Below, one piece after another: positions 1 to 9,532 of a stretch of DNA of 64,000 nucleotides. The translations under genes and the position numbers were made by a program. The DNA is from Hymenobacter sediminis (GTDB lineage Bacteria; Bacteroidota; Bacteroidia; Cytophagales; Hymenobacteraceae). Under the pieces are notes generated by a model. That model had not been told where the DNA came from. It was given only the letters and a program-made list of their open reading frames with translations, and did not search any database. The stretch covers positions 310,001-374,000 of the forward strand of contig NZ_QKNS01000005.1 in assembly GCF_003231285.1 (NCBI RefSeq). The letters run 5' to 3'. Each line of letters starts with the position of its first letter. The stretch's first letter is position 1.

Positions 1-534
1 TTGCTCCGTCTGGGCCAAAATTCCCGATTGTAGGGCGGCGGTACGCACGTTGGCTTCGGCGTATTTGTAGCCGGCATCTACCAGCTCGGCATCCTGAAAA
101 AAGCCATTTTCTACGCTGTATACTTTGCTCTTGCTATGATCTACCTGCCACGTACACAGCTCGGGGGCGGGTAGGGCCAGCCGCAGGATGGAGTCGCCTT
201 CCAACACTACATCCTGGGGGCGTACTTTGCGCAGATCAAGGCAGCCCACGGCATTTCCAGCCACAATGAGGGCCACTTTAGCATCGGGCAAAAAGCGGTA
301 AGTGCTCTTTTTGTATTCTACTACATCCTTGAATTGGTAGCGCACCAACTCCAAGCGGCCCAGGCCTTCCACTTTTTCCAGCACCGTGTTGTGCGTAACG
401 GTAATCTGAGGGGTAGGGGTAAGCGGGTTTTCGAAACTGCTCAGGCTTGAGCGAACTTTAGTCCAGAGAAACCAGCCCAGCCCCAGCAAAAAAATCAGGG
501 GCAGGATTCGGCGCAGCAAACGGGGTAGGGGCAT
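1..534 (-). CDS. DUF4230 domain protein (C-terminus beyond the window)
   Basis: The frame is open from an ATG at 534 to the left edge, so only the first 178 codons are visible. The protein starts with basic residues and one hydrophobic segment (about residues 9-24), so it is probably anchored in the inner membrane with the rest outside. The following sequence, with a LEKVEGLGRLELVRYQFKDV stretch and a VALIVAGNAVGCLDL strand region, matches my recollection of the DUF4230 family, which has no established biochemical role. The gene faces away from the membrane glycosyltransferase-like gene at 644, leaving about 110 bases that must hold both promoters. The family call is by motif memory and the product is unproven. 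Confidence 0.7.
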   Translation of the reverse strand, partial: MPLPRLLRRILPLIFLLGLGWFLWTKVRSSLSSFENPLTPTPQITVTHNTVLEKVEGLGRLELVRYQFKDVVEYKKSTYRFLPDAKVALIVAGNAVGCLDLRKVRPQDVVLEGDSILRLALPAPELCTWQVDHSKSKVYSVENGFFQDAELVDAGYKYAEANVRTAALQSGILAQTEQ

Positions 535-643
535 ACGGAAGCAGAGCAGTACAGGCCCTATATACGCAGCCTACCGGAAAGATGACGGCCAGCCTGAGAG
601 TTCAGAGCAGGCGAGCTAGCTTTGAGAATTCATTTCTCTGCTG

Positions 644-1879
644 ATGGCTACTCCTGTTTCCGGTATGGTTGGGTCAAGTGGGGCTGCTTGGGCGTTGCGG
701 GGGCTGCGTTGGCTGGCCCGCTACCACATAGCCCTGCTGACTCTGCTATGGCTGCTGACCCAGGTAATCAGCTGGCACGTAAACCACAGCCCCCACCCTT
801 ACGGCGACAGTGGGCACTACCTGAGATATGCCCAACAGATAGCCGATCAGGGCAATCTTATGAGGGAGCACCATAACCGCTACATGGGTTATGCCCTCTT
901 TCTAAGTGTCTTCCTGAAGCTAGGGCTGGGCCTTACCGCTATGGCGTTGGGGCAATATGCTTTATCAGGTTTGGCCGCGGTGGCGTTGTACCGAGCTGTG
1001 CGACAACTAGCCAAAGGTGCTTGGGAGCCGGCATTTCTGGCAACAACACTATACATCGGGTGGTTTGAAGTTCAGAGTTTCAATGCCTTTCTGCTCACGG
1101 AATCAGTGTTTACCAGCCTGCTGCTGCTTTCGTTCTGGGCAGTGGGTAGGGCCCGCACAAAGGCCGGGTGGGCAACTGCCCTGCTGATCCTGCTGATAAC
1201 AGTCAGCGTCCGGCCCAATGGTTTTGTGGCCTTGGCGGCTGCCGTGCTGGTAGTAGCTATATTAATCAGGCAGCGAGCCTCACACCGGGTGCAGTGGTCA
1301 GTCGGAGTTGGATGCGTGCTGCTTCTGCCCGTGGCTTGGATAGCCCTGAATCAGTTGCTGCTTACCTTCAGGCTGATTGCTACCTATCAGGAGGGCATGG
1401 TCATTTTCATGTACAAGGATATCCTGATGCACCCTACGGAGCCGCTGACTCTACCACCACCGGAGGCCGCGCCAGTATTGCGGTTAGCGTACTTCATTCT
1501 GCACAACCCTCGCTATTTCGGGCAGCTGGCTATCTGGAAGCTGATTTTCTTTATGGGTTTCCCAAAACCTTACTTCTCAGCCCTGCATATTCTTTGGAAC
1601 CTGACGGTGCTGCCAGTACTGTACTGGTTGGCCATCCGCGCCCTGGCTTTGCGGCAGGTAGCCCGAACCATGAGAGTGTTTCTGGCCGCGGTAATTTTGC
1701 TGCAGGCCTGCATTGTGACCCTGACTGTTGAAGACTACGATGTCCGTTTCTCTGGTCCCGTCCTTCCCTACATGTTTGCCTTGGCCGCCCTGGGAGCTAT
1801 GCCCATCTGGCAAAAAATGGAGCGCTGGTTGCAGCTAAAAGCCGGAAACTTTGGTTCATTAGCTTCAGAGGCTCACTAA
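644..1879 (+). CDS. GT-C type membrane glycosyltransferase-like protein
   Basis: A 411-residue polytopic membrane protein with about nine to ten hydrophobic segments. The first extracytoplasmic loop carries GDSGHYLRYAQQIADQGN (Asp around residue 55), followed by an HNRYMGYALF segment. This is the arrangement seen in GT39/ArnT/PMT-like GT-C enzymes, which use an Asp in the first loop and a lipid-linked sugar donor. The acceptor and sugar cannot be read from sequence. The gene converges on the PLP enzyme at 1887, with only 7 bases between the stop codons and no hairpin. The start ATG at 644 was kept because no better Met lies near the first membrane segment. Confidence is good for the membrane class and moderate for enzyme function. 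Confidence 0.65.
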   Translation: MATPVSGMVGSSGAAWALRGLRWLARYHIALLTLLWLLTQVISWHVNHSPHPYGDSGHYLRYAQQIADQGNLMREHHNRYMGYALFLSVFLKLGLGLTAMALGQYALSGLAAVALYRAVRQLAKGAWEPAFLATTLYIGWFEVQSFNAFLLTESVFTSLLLLSFWAVGRARTKAGWATALLILLITVSVRPNGFVALAAAVLVVAILIRQRASHRVQWSVGVGCVLLLPVAWIALNQLLLTFRLIATYQEGMVIFMYKDILMHPTEPLTLPPPEAAPVLRLAYFILHNPRYFGQLAIWKLIFFMGFPKPYFSALHILWNLTVLPVLYWLAIRALALRQVARTMRVFLAAVILLQACIVTLTVEDYDVRFSGPVLPYMFALAALGAMPIWQKMERWLQLKAGNFGSLASEAH

Positions 1880-1886
1880 AGCACAG

Positions 1887-2798
1887 TCAAGCCACACTGC
1901 CTACCCCCTCATTACCGCCGAAACCTGCCCAGGCCTGCAGCCCACCGGTATGTACTGCAACCACGGTGCTACCTCTGTGGAAGTAGCCCAACTCTAGCAA
2001 GTCCAGAACCCCTACCATCATTTTGCTGGTATAAATGGGGTCAAGCAGGATGCCGTGCCGCTGCTGAAACTCGTGCACAAACTGGCGCAGCTCAGGATTC
2101 AGGCGCGCATAGCCGCCCCCGTGGTACTCGGTGCGGAGGTCCCAGTTGGCATACGTTTGTCTGGTAGCCTGCTGGGTTAGCGTATTAATGTCGGAGCGCA
2201 GAAACTCGGCCCCTTTTAAGGCCGCAAAGCCCAGGGCCGTGCGCTGCCCATCTAAGCCAACCAGCAAACCAGCCAGCGTGCCACCTGTGCCACAGGCTAC
2301 GCAAATCGTATCGAAATCAGTGAGGGCAAGAAGTTCCGGAATCAGCTCCGCGCAGCCAGGGAGGGCCAGGGTGTTGGAGCCACCCTCCGGCAGTACGTAG
2401 GCCGGGCCGATTTCCTGCAAAAGTTCGGCTATTACTTCAGGTTCGTGCTTGCGGCGGTAGGTAGCCCGGTCAAGGAAGTGGAGTGCCATCCCGTCTGCCT
2501 GCGCTTGGGCCAGAGTGGAATTAAGCGGGCGGCTACGGAGTTCATCTCCCCGTACTACCCCCACTGTACGCAGACCAGTCAGGCGGCCAGCAGCGGCCAC
2601 GGCGGCTATGTGGTTGGAGTAGGCACCGCCAAAGGTTAGCAGCGTTGTATGGCCCTGCTGCCGGGCTTGCTGCAGGTTGTACTTGAGCTTGCGCCATTTG
2701 TTGCCCGGTAGCTCCGGGTGGTTCAGGTCGTCGCGCAGCATCAAGAGTTGTACCCCGGCCCGGTCGGCAGCTGCCTCTTGAAGTTGCTGTAGTAGCAT
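1887..2798 (-). CDS. PLP-dependent ACC deaminase / D-cysteine desulfhydrase family protein
   Basis: A fold-type II PLP enzyme of 303 residues. GNKWRKL holds the expected Schiff-base lysine (about K34). GGAYSNH (residues 57-63) corresponds to the substrate/carboxylate loop of the ACC deaminase and D-cysteine desulfhydrase family. CGTGGTLAGL is the glycine-rich phosphate-binding loop. Family members deaminate 1-aminocyclopropane-1-carboxylate or release sulfide and pyruvate from D-cysteine. Telling them apart needs active-site Tyr/Glu positions that I cannot assign with certainty, so substrate is left open. It is slightly shorter than the usual 320-340 residues. It appears monocistronic; a long inverted repeat lies about 95 bases upstream of its ATG. 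Confidence 0.82.
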   Translation of the reverse strand: MLLQQLQEAAADRAGVQLLMLRDDLNHPELPGNKWRKLKYNLQQARQQGHTTLLTFGGAYSNHIAAVAAAGRLTGLRTVGVVRGDELRSRPLNSTLAQAQADGMALHFLDRATYRRKHEPEVIAELLQEIGPAYVLPEGGSNTLALPGCAELIPELLALTDFDTICVACGTGGTLAGLLVGLDGQRTALGFAALKGAEFLRSDINTLTQQATRQTYANWDLRTEYHGGGYARLNPELRQFVHEFQQRHGILLDPIYTSKMMVGVLDLLELGYFHRGSTVVAVHTGGLQAWAGFGGNEGVGSVA

Positions 2799-2892
2799 GG
2801 TAGTGAACTGCTGAGTTTACCGTTTCGCTGACTCTTGAAGGATAGCCTAAACGGGTGAGTATATCAGTAGAAAATAGACGGGTTGTTTGATG

Positions 2893-2951
2893 AAAGCCCC
2901 AGTGGGGCAACGCCTATCGTTCAACGACAAGTGTTGCCCCACTGGGGCTTT
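2893..2951. repeat. 19-bp perfect inverted repeat with nested palindromes
   Basis: The arms at 2893-2911 and 2933-2951 are exact reverse complements, separated by 21 nt. Each arm is itself nearly palindromic (GCCCC-AGT-GGGGC and GCCCC-ACT-GGGGC), and the spacer can form a small TCGT/ACGA stem. It lies about 105 bases beyond the YfhO stop codon and 95 bases upstream of the PLP enzyme start, both on the minus strand. It could end YfhO transcription, but there is no good T-run on either side. Confidence 0.6.
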
Positions 2952-3055
2952 GGGCAAGCAGGAGGGGTAGGCAGGCTATCTATAGGCCGCTCCGGTAGGG
3001 CTTTTACGCACTAGGATGGCAAAATTACCGGCTAATCAATCCCCCCATTTCACTA

Positions 3056-5629
3056 CTACGCCAGCATGGTGTCCTGGATGGTATGAGGCTGCGGACGACT
3101 CTTGATGGCATAGTATAAAGCTGTTAACAACCCAACAATCAATAGGATGGAGGATACCATGGAAACCGTGTTGCCGAGGGCGTATTCCGTGGGCTCAAAC
3201 TTAAACTCGATGGTGTGCACACCGGCCGGCACTGGCAATGCGCGCAACACGTAGTTAGCCCGGATGTGGGGCACCTGTTTTCCATCAATATACGCGTTCC
3301 AGCCGTCTTCGTAGTAAATTTCGGAGAAGACGATAAGCCCATCCTGCGCGGCATTTGCCCGATAGGTCAGCTCATTAGGCGAGTACTTAGTCAGGCCGAT
3401 GCTGGAGCCGGCGGTGGGGTAGGAGGTCTTCACCTGGGGAAACTTGGACGCATCTACTACGGCGGTGGTAGCGGCGTTTAGGTTGGTCAGGGCGCTGATT
3501 TCCTGATCGGGGTTCTGCACCTTCTGCACCGAGCTTACAAACCAGGCATTGCCCAAGGCGCCGGGGTTGCGCTGCACCTGCTGGGGCTGGCCCTGCTGAC
3601 CCGGCACGATAACGTAGCGCGTATTCAACATATTGAGCACCTGGGTGTTGTTCTGCGAAATCTGGCGCTCAATCAAATCCTGGTAGCGACGCAATTTGGC
3701 GCCGTGGTAGCCCCCAATGCTCTTGTGGAAATAAGACGTTTGGGCCTCATTAAATGGGTTCTGCACGTTGAGCACCCGGTAGTTCGGATCCTTGTCCTGC
3801 AGAATTTGCTGATCAGCGGGGGTGGGCACAAACTGCTCGGCAATAGTTTCCTGCTGGAAGTTACCGTCGTTGAGGTAGCGCTTATCCACGCCCCAAAGGT
3901 CAATTAAGGTCAGTAAGCCTACCAGCGTAGCGGCGAGGCTGGCCGAAAGCTTGCGTTGCAGAAAAAACCACAGCACGCCACCAGCGGCAGCCACAAAGAA
4001 CAAAGAGCGGAACACATCGGTGCGCAGCAGCGAAGCGCGGTCGGCCCGGAGCGCATCAAGGGGGAAGCCTTGCTGCTGCAGCTGGGCATCAATAGGCGCC
4101 GCGAAATCGGAAACCAGGCCCGCCAGGAAAGCCAGGGCGCACAGGCCAGCAGTAATAGCCAAAGCCCGTAGTACTTGCTTTTTGAGGGCCGCCGTATCGG
4201 CATCATCGGTGGGTTTACTAGTCAGGGCTGCCAGGCTGGGGTGCGTGCTGGCCGCTACTGCCGGAGCTGCCACCGAACGGCCGCGCAGTACGCGCGCCAG
4301 GGCTAGCACGGCCAGCAACGGCATGGCCAATTGGGCAATAACTAGGGCCATGCTCACTGCCCGGAACTTGTTGTAGCCGGGGAAGTAGTCGAACATCAAG
4401 TAGTTAAACGTCTCGAAGTTCTTGCCCCAGGCCAGCAGTATCGACAGTAAAGTGCCGGCGAGCAACCAAATGCGGGTGCGGCGGTCGGCCACCATCAGGC
4501 CCAGCACGAAGAGAAAGAACACTACCGCGCCCACGTACACTGGGCCGCTGGTAATAGGCTGGTCACCCCAGTAGGTCGGCATCTGGGCTAGGTAGTCGGA
4601 AAGCTGCACGGGCGGCACGCCGGCCGCGGCCAAGGCCTTTCCAGTTTCCGAGTTGTCGCTCAGCTTCATCTGCGAAGCACCACCGTAGAAATTGGGGATA
4701 AGCAGGGTTGCGGTTTCGCCGATGCCGTAGCTGTAGCTGAATGCGTACTCCTTGCCCAAGCCTGTGCCTTCATCGTCGTTGGCAGAGGTAGGGGCCTGAC
4801 CTGGTGCGGTAGGGGCCGGCGTTTTCAGCTCCGACTTACCCCGGATGCTGTACTTGCTGTATTCCAGGGTAGTGTAAAGACGGCCAAAGCTTACACCAAC
4901 CGCCAATAGTGCTGCCACTGCTAGTAGTATGGTGCGGCTGAAAAAGTCGGGGAGGCGCTTCTCACGGGCCGCGAAAATCAGCTCTACTACCCCAAATACC
5001 AGCACGAGCAGTAGTAGGTAGTAGGTAATCTGGAGGTGATTGGAGCGCACGTTCATGGCCAGTCCCAAAGCAAACAGCGCCGTGCCCAGCCATTTATTGC
5101 GTCGGAAGGCGACCAATAAGCCAGCCAACACCAGCGGGGCGTAGGCTAAAGCTAGGCTCTTGGTGTTGTGGCCAGCGGCCAGAATAATAAGGTTGTAGCT
5201 GGTGAAGCCCAAGGCAGTGGCGCCTACCACACTGATCAGCGGCGAAAGGCCCAAAGCCACGCACAAGGCGTATCCGCAGACTAGGGCCAGAAACAAGTTA
5301 GCTACCACCGCAGGCAAGCCCAGGGTAAATAATTGGTGCAGGTACACGCTCAGGTCTCCTGGGAAGCGGGTGCTAATCAGGTAGGTGGGCATCCCCGAGA
5401 ACATGGAGTTGGTCCAGAGGGCTTCCTGACCGGTTTGCTCCCGGTACTGAGCGGCTTCATGGGCACCCCCATTGAACTGCACAATGTCGTGCTGGGCCAG
5501 GGTCTTACCATCAAACAGGATGGGCGAGAAGTACACGGCGGCCAGCACCAGGAAAAACAGGACGGCCAGCAGGTGCGGCAGCACCCGGCGCCAGAGCGGC
5601 GCGGTGGCCGGACGGAAAGGAGTTGTCAT
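3056..5629 (-). CDS. YfhO family polytopic membrane protein
   Basis: About 857 residues. It has a long N-terminal array of roughly 11-12 membrane segments, a large soluble stretch in the last third, and a final membrane segment near the C-terminus. This layout, with a C-terminal domain containing IVFSEIYYEDGWNAYIDGK, is typical of Bacteroidota YfhO proteins. The family resembles GT-C glycosyltransferases, and members in Firmicutes help glycosylate lipoteichoic acid. The substrate here is unknown. An upstream in-frame start at 5671 exists, but the ATG at 5629 (MTTPFRPATAPLWRR) puts a short basic N-terminus directly before the first membrane helix and was preferred. Possible attachment to envelope polysaccharide is inference. 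Confidence 0.85.
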   Translation of the reverse strand: MTTPFRPATAPLWRRVLPHLLAVLFFLVLAAVYFSPILFDGKTLAQHDIVQFNGGAHEAAQYREQTGQEALWTNSMFSGMPTYLISTRFPGDLSVYLHQLFTLGLPAVVANLFLALVCGYALCVALGLSPLISVVGATALGFTSYNLIILAAGHNTKSLALAYAPLVLAGLLVAFRRNKWLGTALFALGLAMNVRSNHLQITYYLLLLVLVFGVVELIFAAREKRLPDFFSRTILLAVAALLAVGVSFGRLYTTLEYSKYSIRGKSELKTPAPTAPGQAPTSANDDEGTGLGKEYAFSYSYGIGETATLLIPNFYGGASQMKLSDNSETGKALAAAGVPPVQLSDYLAQMPTYWGDQPITSGPVYVGAVVFFLFVLGLMVADRRTRIWLLAGTLLSILLAWGKNFETFNYLMFDYFPGYNKFRAVSMALVIAQLAMPLLAVLALARVLRGRSVAAPAVAASTHPSLAALTSKPTDDADTAALKKQVLRALAITAGLCALAFLAGLVSDFAAPIDAQLQQQGFPLDALRADRASLLRTDVFRSLFFVAAAGGVLWFFLQRKLSASLAATLVGLLTLIDLWGVDKRYLNDGNFQQETIAEQFVPTPADQQILQDKDPNYRVLNVQNPFNEAQTSYFHKSIGGYHGAKLRRYQDLIERQISQNNTQVLNMLNTRYVIVPGQQGQPQQVQRNPGALGNAWFVSSVQKVQNPDQEISALTNLNAATTAVVDASKFPQVKTSYPTAGSSIGLTKYSPNELTYRANAAQDGLIVFSEIYYEDGWNAYIDGKQVPHIRANYVLRALPVPAGVHTIEFKFEPTEYALGNTVSMVSSILLIVGLLTALYYAIKSRPQPHTIQDTMLA

Positions 5630-5703
5630 TCGGCTTAAAACAAGTCGGAAAACTGCCCGCCGGCGCCCCACGGCCCGGTCAGACAGCCCGAAGGTACCCG
5701 TTT

Positions 5704-6612
5704 TTAGGTGTTTGTTGGCTGCATGCGGCGCTGGAAAGCAAGATTATACAGCACCACCGACAGTAAAATTACGCCATACGCTACCCCCTGGGTAGTGGAG
5801 GCCCGCTCTCCGAAATACAGAAATGCCAACCCAAAGCTGACCAGTGGGTTCAGGTACATCATGATGCCCACAGTGCCGGAGGGCAGCACGTTCAGGGCAT
5901 ACAGATTCAGGAAAAGTGGTACAACAGTGAAGCCTAGGCTCAGCAATCCTGTAACTAGCAACAGGTGCGTATCGTGCAGGCCGGCTAGCGGCTGTGCGCC
6001 CAGCAGCTGTGCTATGGGCAGCACCAGCACGGCCGCCAGCAGCAACTGCACCGTCAGGAGTACCAGCCGGTCGTAGCCCTGCAGGCTGCGCTGGCTGATG
6101 AGATAGGCCGCGTAGGTAGAAGCCACCACCAAGCTCATAAGTAGCGTCCGAATTTCGCCTACCCCCAGCAGGGCACAGCTAAGCGCACTCAGGCCAATAG
6201 CTACCCATTGATTAACGCGCAGCTTCTCGCCCAGCACTACAAACCCCAGCAGGGCCGTCAGGATGGGGCAAATTAAATAAGCAAACGAGCCAGCCTGCAC
6301 ACTTACCTCGTTTACTACATAAATAAAGAGGAGCCAGTTAGAGGTCAGAAGCAAGCCGCCCGTGCTTGTGCTAAGGGCCACCCGCCGCCGCTCCCCGGCC
6401 GGAGCGCTCCGCCACTGCCGCCACACGCTTTGCACCGTAGTCCGCCGGCCTACCCCATGCATGAGCAGCAGTAAAAGCAGAGAAATAGAAATACGGAAAA
6501 ACAGAATCTGTCCACTGGCATAGCCGGCCAGCCAGCGCAGCGGAACCGGGAAAAAGCCCCAGATAAGAAAGGCTGCCAAGGCAGCCAGATGATGAGAAGA
6601 GAGTTTCAACAA
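5704..6612 (-). CDS. RarD-like EamA/DMT family transporter
   Basis: A ten-helix drug/metabolite transporter of two EamA repeats. The N-terminus LAALAAFLIWGFFPVPLRW matches the RarD subgroup signature (AxxIWGxxPxxxK/R). RarD proteins are EamA exporters of uncertain physiological substrate; one was linked to chloramphenicol tolerance. The frame extends to a TTG at 6639, but a TATCTTTG box (6637-6644) overlaps that codon, which would place it at or before the transcript start. TTG codons at 6612 or 6609 are more credible, and no ATG exists before residue 60. The family call is firm; the exact start is uncertain. Confidence 0.8.
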   Translation of the reverse strand: MLKLSSHHLAALAAFLIWGFFPVPLRWLAGYASGQILFFRISISLLLLLLMHGVGRRTTVQSVWRQWRSAPAGERRRVALSTSTGGLLLTSNWLLFIYVVNEVSVQAGSFAYLICPILTALLGFVVLGEKLRVNQWVAIGLSALSCALLGVGEIRTLLMSLVVASTYAAYLISQRSLQGYDRLVLLTVQLLLAAVLVLPIAQLLGAQPLAGLHDTHLLLVTGLLSLGFTVVPLFLNLYALNVLPSGTVGIMMYLNPLVSFGLAFLYFGERASTTQGVAYGVILLSVVLYNLAFQRRMQPTNT

Positions 6613-6636
6613 GAAAAAGGTAAGTGTACTATCCGG

Positions 6637-6644
6637 CAAAGATA
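6637..6644 (-). promoter_or_regulatory. Bacteroidota -7 box (TATCTTTG) before the rarD-like gene
   Basis: On the minus strand the sequence reads TATCTTTG, fitting TAnnTTTG. It lies about 25 bases upstream of the proposed TTG start at 6612. No matching TTG -33 element was seen at 19-21 nt spacing. Confidence 0.5.
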
Positions 6645-6899
6645 CCGCCTAACGTAGTTCGCTACCCCTCCATCCCGGCCCCATCCCTACTGAGGGTTCA
6701 GCCCGTACCAGGGGGTAGAGACTAATCCGCTCAGCGCAGGTAGCAACCGGCCCTACGTTATGAGCATTGGGCAAATGGAGTACAACGGACCGCAGCGTCA
6801 GGGGCTGGGCGGGCATTGCCCTGACAAAAGGAAGGACTTGCGGTTACTACCTTGCTTTGCAGCCGGAGCTGGCTTCGCGAGCCGGCCCTGTTCTGCTTC

Positions 6900-6907
6900 T
6901 ACCTTTG
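6900..6907 (+). promoter_or_regulatory. Bacteroidota -7 box (TACCTTTG) before murF-alr
   Basis: TACCTTTG ends only 7 bases before the ATG at 6915, so the transcript would have a very short leader or none. This argues against the in-frame start at 6852. No clear -33 TTG was seen at the usual distance. Confidence 0.55.
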
Positions 6908-6914
6908 CGCTGCT

Positions 6915-9431
6915 ATGCTTCAGTTCTCCGACCTGCCCGCTATAACCGGCGGAATCCTGCTTCAACTGCCCGCTTCGGGTGCCCCCATACACCGGCTGCT
7001 GCTGGACAGCCGACAAGTCACGACGCCAGCTGGCAGCGTGTTCTTTGCCCTGCGCGGCCCCCAGCACGATGGGCACCGTTACCTACCCGAGCTCTACCAA
7101 GCAGGCGTGCGGCTGTTTGTAGTAGATAACGAAGCTTCCATCCCGAATGGAGGGGTAGGGGCCTACCCCGAGGCTAGCTTCCTGCTGGTTTCTGACGCTC
7201 TGGCGGCGCTGCAGCACGTTGCGGCTGACCATCGGCGACGCTTTCATTTGCCGGTGTTTGGCATTACGGGATCCAATGGCAAAACCATTGTCAAGGAGTG
7301 GTTGGCTCAACTGCTTAGCCCCGATGAGTTGATCTGCAAAAGTCCGCGTTCCTATAACTCACAGGTGGGTGTACCCCTGAGCGTATGGGAGCTGAACGAA
7401 ACGCACACCTTAGGCATCTTCGAAGCCGGCATTTCGGAGCCCGGCGAAATGGAGCGACTCGCCCGTATCATCCAGCCTACCCTCGGCATCTTCACCAACC
7501 TAGGCACGGCCCACGATGCCGGCTTTGCCTCCGCCGCCGTGAAAGTGGCCGAGAAAATGCGGCTGTTTGAAAACGTAGATACGCTTTTTTACTGCGCCGA
7601 CCATGCCTTGGTGCACGCGGCCGCCCGCCAGCAGCTGCGGCCGGAGCGCACTATTATCAGCGCCTGGACGCGCCAACGGGCCCGCTTCGACGCCCAGGAA
7701 GCAGACCTGCTCGTGACCATTCATGAAGCCTCCGCCGAACGTACCGTGGTACGGGTAGAGCGCGCCCGGCCGCGCCCCCAGGAATACACATTCACGCTGC
7801 CTTTCGCCGATGAGCCTTCCGTGGAAAACGCCCTTCACGGCTTAGCCGTGCTGCTGTGGCGACAGGTAGCTCCCGCTGAGATTCAACGCCGCCTCGACCG
7901 TTTGCAGCCGGTAGCCATGCGCCTGGAAATGAAACAGGCCCTCAACGACTGCTACGTCCTCGACGACACCTATAACAACGACCTCGCCGGTTTGCGCCTG
8001 GCCCTGGATGCTCTTACGCGCCAGCCCCGCCGCGGCCGCCGCACCCTCATCCTCTCCGATGTGTTGGAGTCAGGGCTGAGCGGAGCTGAGCTCTACGCCC
8101 GCACGGCGGCTTTGCTACCTACGTATGGGGTAGAGCGCCTCATTGGCATTGGACCCGAAATCAGTCAGTATGGGGCGGTGTTTCAGGGAATAGAGTCTGT
8201 GTTCTATCCAGATACCGAGGCTTTCCTATCAGGTTTTCAGCCCGACCAGTTTCGGCGCGAAACCATTTTGGTGAAGGGAGCCCGCCGCTATGGTTTCGAG
8301 CGGATTGTGGCCGCGTTTCAGCAGAAGATTCATGGCACGGTGCTGGAAGTCAACCTCGATGCTCTGGTGCATAACCTGAACTTCTACCGACGGCGCTTGC
8401 AGCCTGGTGTGAAGCTGATGGTGATGGTGAAGGCCTTTGCTTATGGTAGCGGCTCCTACGAGGTAGCCAACCTACTGCAGTTTCACCGCGTCGATTACCT
8501 GGCCGTGGCCTATGCTGATGAGGGCGTTGAACTGCGCCAGCACGGTATCAGCGTGCCCATCATGGTGATGAACCCTTCGCCCGATGCCTTCCAGAAGTTG
8601 CGCCAGTACCATCTGGAGCCTGAAATCTACTCCTTCGAGCGGCTGCACGACTACCTCCTTGCGGCGCGTGAACATGCCCTACCGGCCATTCACCTCAAGC
8701 TTGATACCGGGATGCGCCGCCTGGGCTTTACGGAAGAAGATCTGCCTGAGCTCTGCCAAACTCTGCGCGACAATGCTGCCCATCTGCGCGTGGCCAGCGC
8801 CCTCACCCACCTAGCCGGCGCCGATGAAGCCCAGCACAATGACTTCTCCCGCCAACAACTAGCAGCTTTCCAGCGCATGACGCCCCAACTGGAAGCCGCT
8901 TTAGGTTACCCCATTCTGCAGCACGCCCTGAACTCGGCGGGTATTGTGCGCTTCCCCGAGGCCCAGCACAGTATGGTGCGTTTAGGTATTGGTCTGTATG
9001 GGGTAGAGGCTAGTGGGCAGGAGCCCGATGCGCTGCGGCCGGTAAGTGCATTACGCACGGCCATTTCTCAGATTAAAGTCCTACCCCCCGGCGCTACGGT
9101 AGGATATGGTCGGCATGGGCAAGCCACCGACTATGAGCGGCGCATTGCTACCCTGGCCATTGGTTACGCCGACGGCTACGACCGGCGCTTCGGCAAGGGG
9201 GTAGGGGAAGTCGTAATTCGGGGCCGCCGGGCGCCGCTGATCGGCAACGTATGCATGGATATGTGCATGGTAGACGTAACTGCCATTCTGGAAGCCCAAG
9301 CCGGCGACTCAGCCCTAATATTCGGGGCAGAGTTGCCGCTTGCGGAGTTGGCCACGCGCATTGGCACCATTCCATATGAACTGCTAACCAATGTGAGCGA
9401 GCGGGTTAAACGGGTGTTTATTGCAGAATAA
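6915..9431 (+). CDS. murF-alr: Bifunctional UDP-MurNAc-tripeptide:D-Ala-D-Ala ligase / alanine racemase
   Basis: A fusion of about 838 residues covering two linked cytoplasmic steps of peptidoglycan synthesis: racemisation of L- to D-alanine and ligation of D-Ala-D-Ala to the UDP-MurNAc-tripeptide. The N-terminal half is MurF: substrate-binding region, Mur ligase P-loop GITGSNGKT near residues 116-124, then a C-terminal ligase domain. The racemase half begins near residue 475, with the PLP lysine in MVMVKAFAYGSG (about K506) and the catalytic tyrosine region IGYADGYDRR. This fusion is common in Bacteroidota. The ATG at 6915 (MLQFSDLPAITGG) was chosen over 6852 because of the promoter box at 6900. 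All key motifs are present. Confidence 0.96.
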   Translation: MLQFSDLPAITGGILLQLPASGAPIHRLLLDSRQVTTPAGSVFFALRGPQHDGHRYLPELYQAGVRLFVVDNEASIPNGGVGAYPEASFLLVSDALAALQHVAADHRRRFHLPVFGITGSNGKTIVKEWLAQLLSPDELICKSPRSYNSQVGVPLSVWELNETHTLGIFEAGISEPGEMERLARIIQPTLGIFTNLGTAHDAGFASAAVKVAEKMRLFENVDTLFYCADHALVHAAARQQLRPERTIISAWTRQRARFDAQEADLLVTIHEASAERTVVRVERARPRPQEYTFTLPFADEPSVENALHGLAVLLWRQVAPAEIQRRLDRLQPVAMRLEMKQALNDCYVLDDTYNNDLAGLRLALDALTRQPRRGRRTLILSDVLESGLSGAELYARTAALLPTYGVERLIGIGPEISQYGAVFQGIESVFYPDTEAFLSGFQPDQFRRETILVKGARRYGFERIVAAFQQKIHGTVLEVNLDALVHNLNFYRRRLQPGVKLMVMVKAFAYGSGSYEVANLLQFHRVDYLAVAYADEGVELRQHGISVPIMVMNPSPDAFQKLRQYHLEPEIYSFERLHDYLLAAREHALPAIHLKLDTGMRRLGFTEEDLPELCQTLRDNAAHLRVASALTHLAGADEAQHNDFSRQQLAAFQRMTPQLEAALGYPILQHALNSAGIVRFPEAQHSMVRLGIGLYGVEASGQEPDALRPVSALRTAISQIKVLPPGATVGYGRHGQATDYERRIATLAIGYADGYDRRFGKGVGEVVIRGRRAPLIGNVCMDMCMVDVTAILEAQAGDSALIFGAELPLAELATRIGTIPYELLTNVSERVKRVFIAE

Positions 9432-9532
9432 GGGTAGACGCTTACCGCCGAAAATTCTAAACTTTCGCACAAATACTACCGTGTAGCCTTTGTTTACGTA
9501 CTTGTAGCTCTCCTATCTTATTTCCCTAATCC

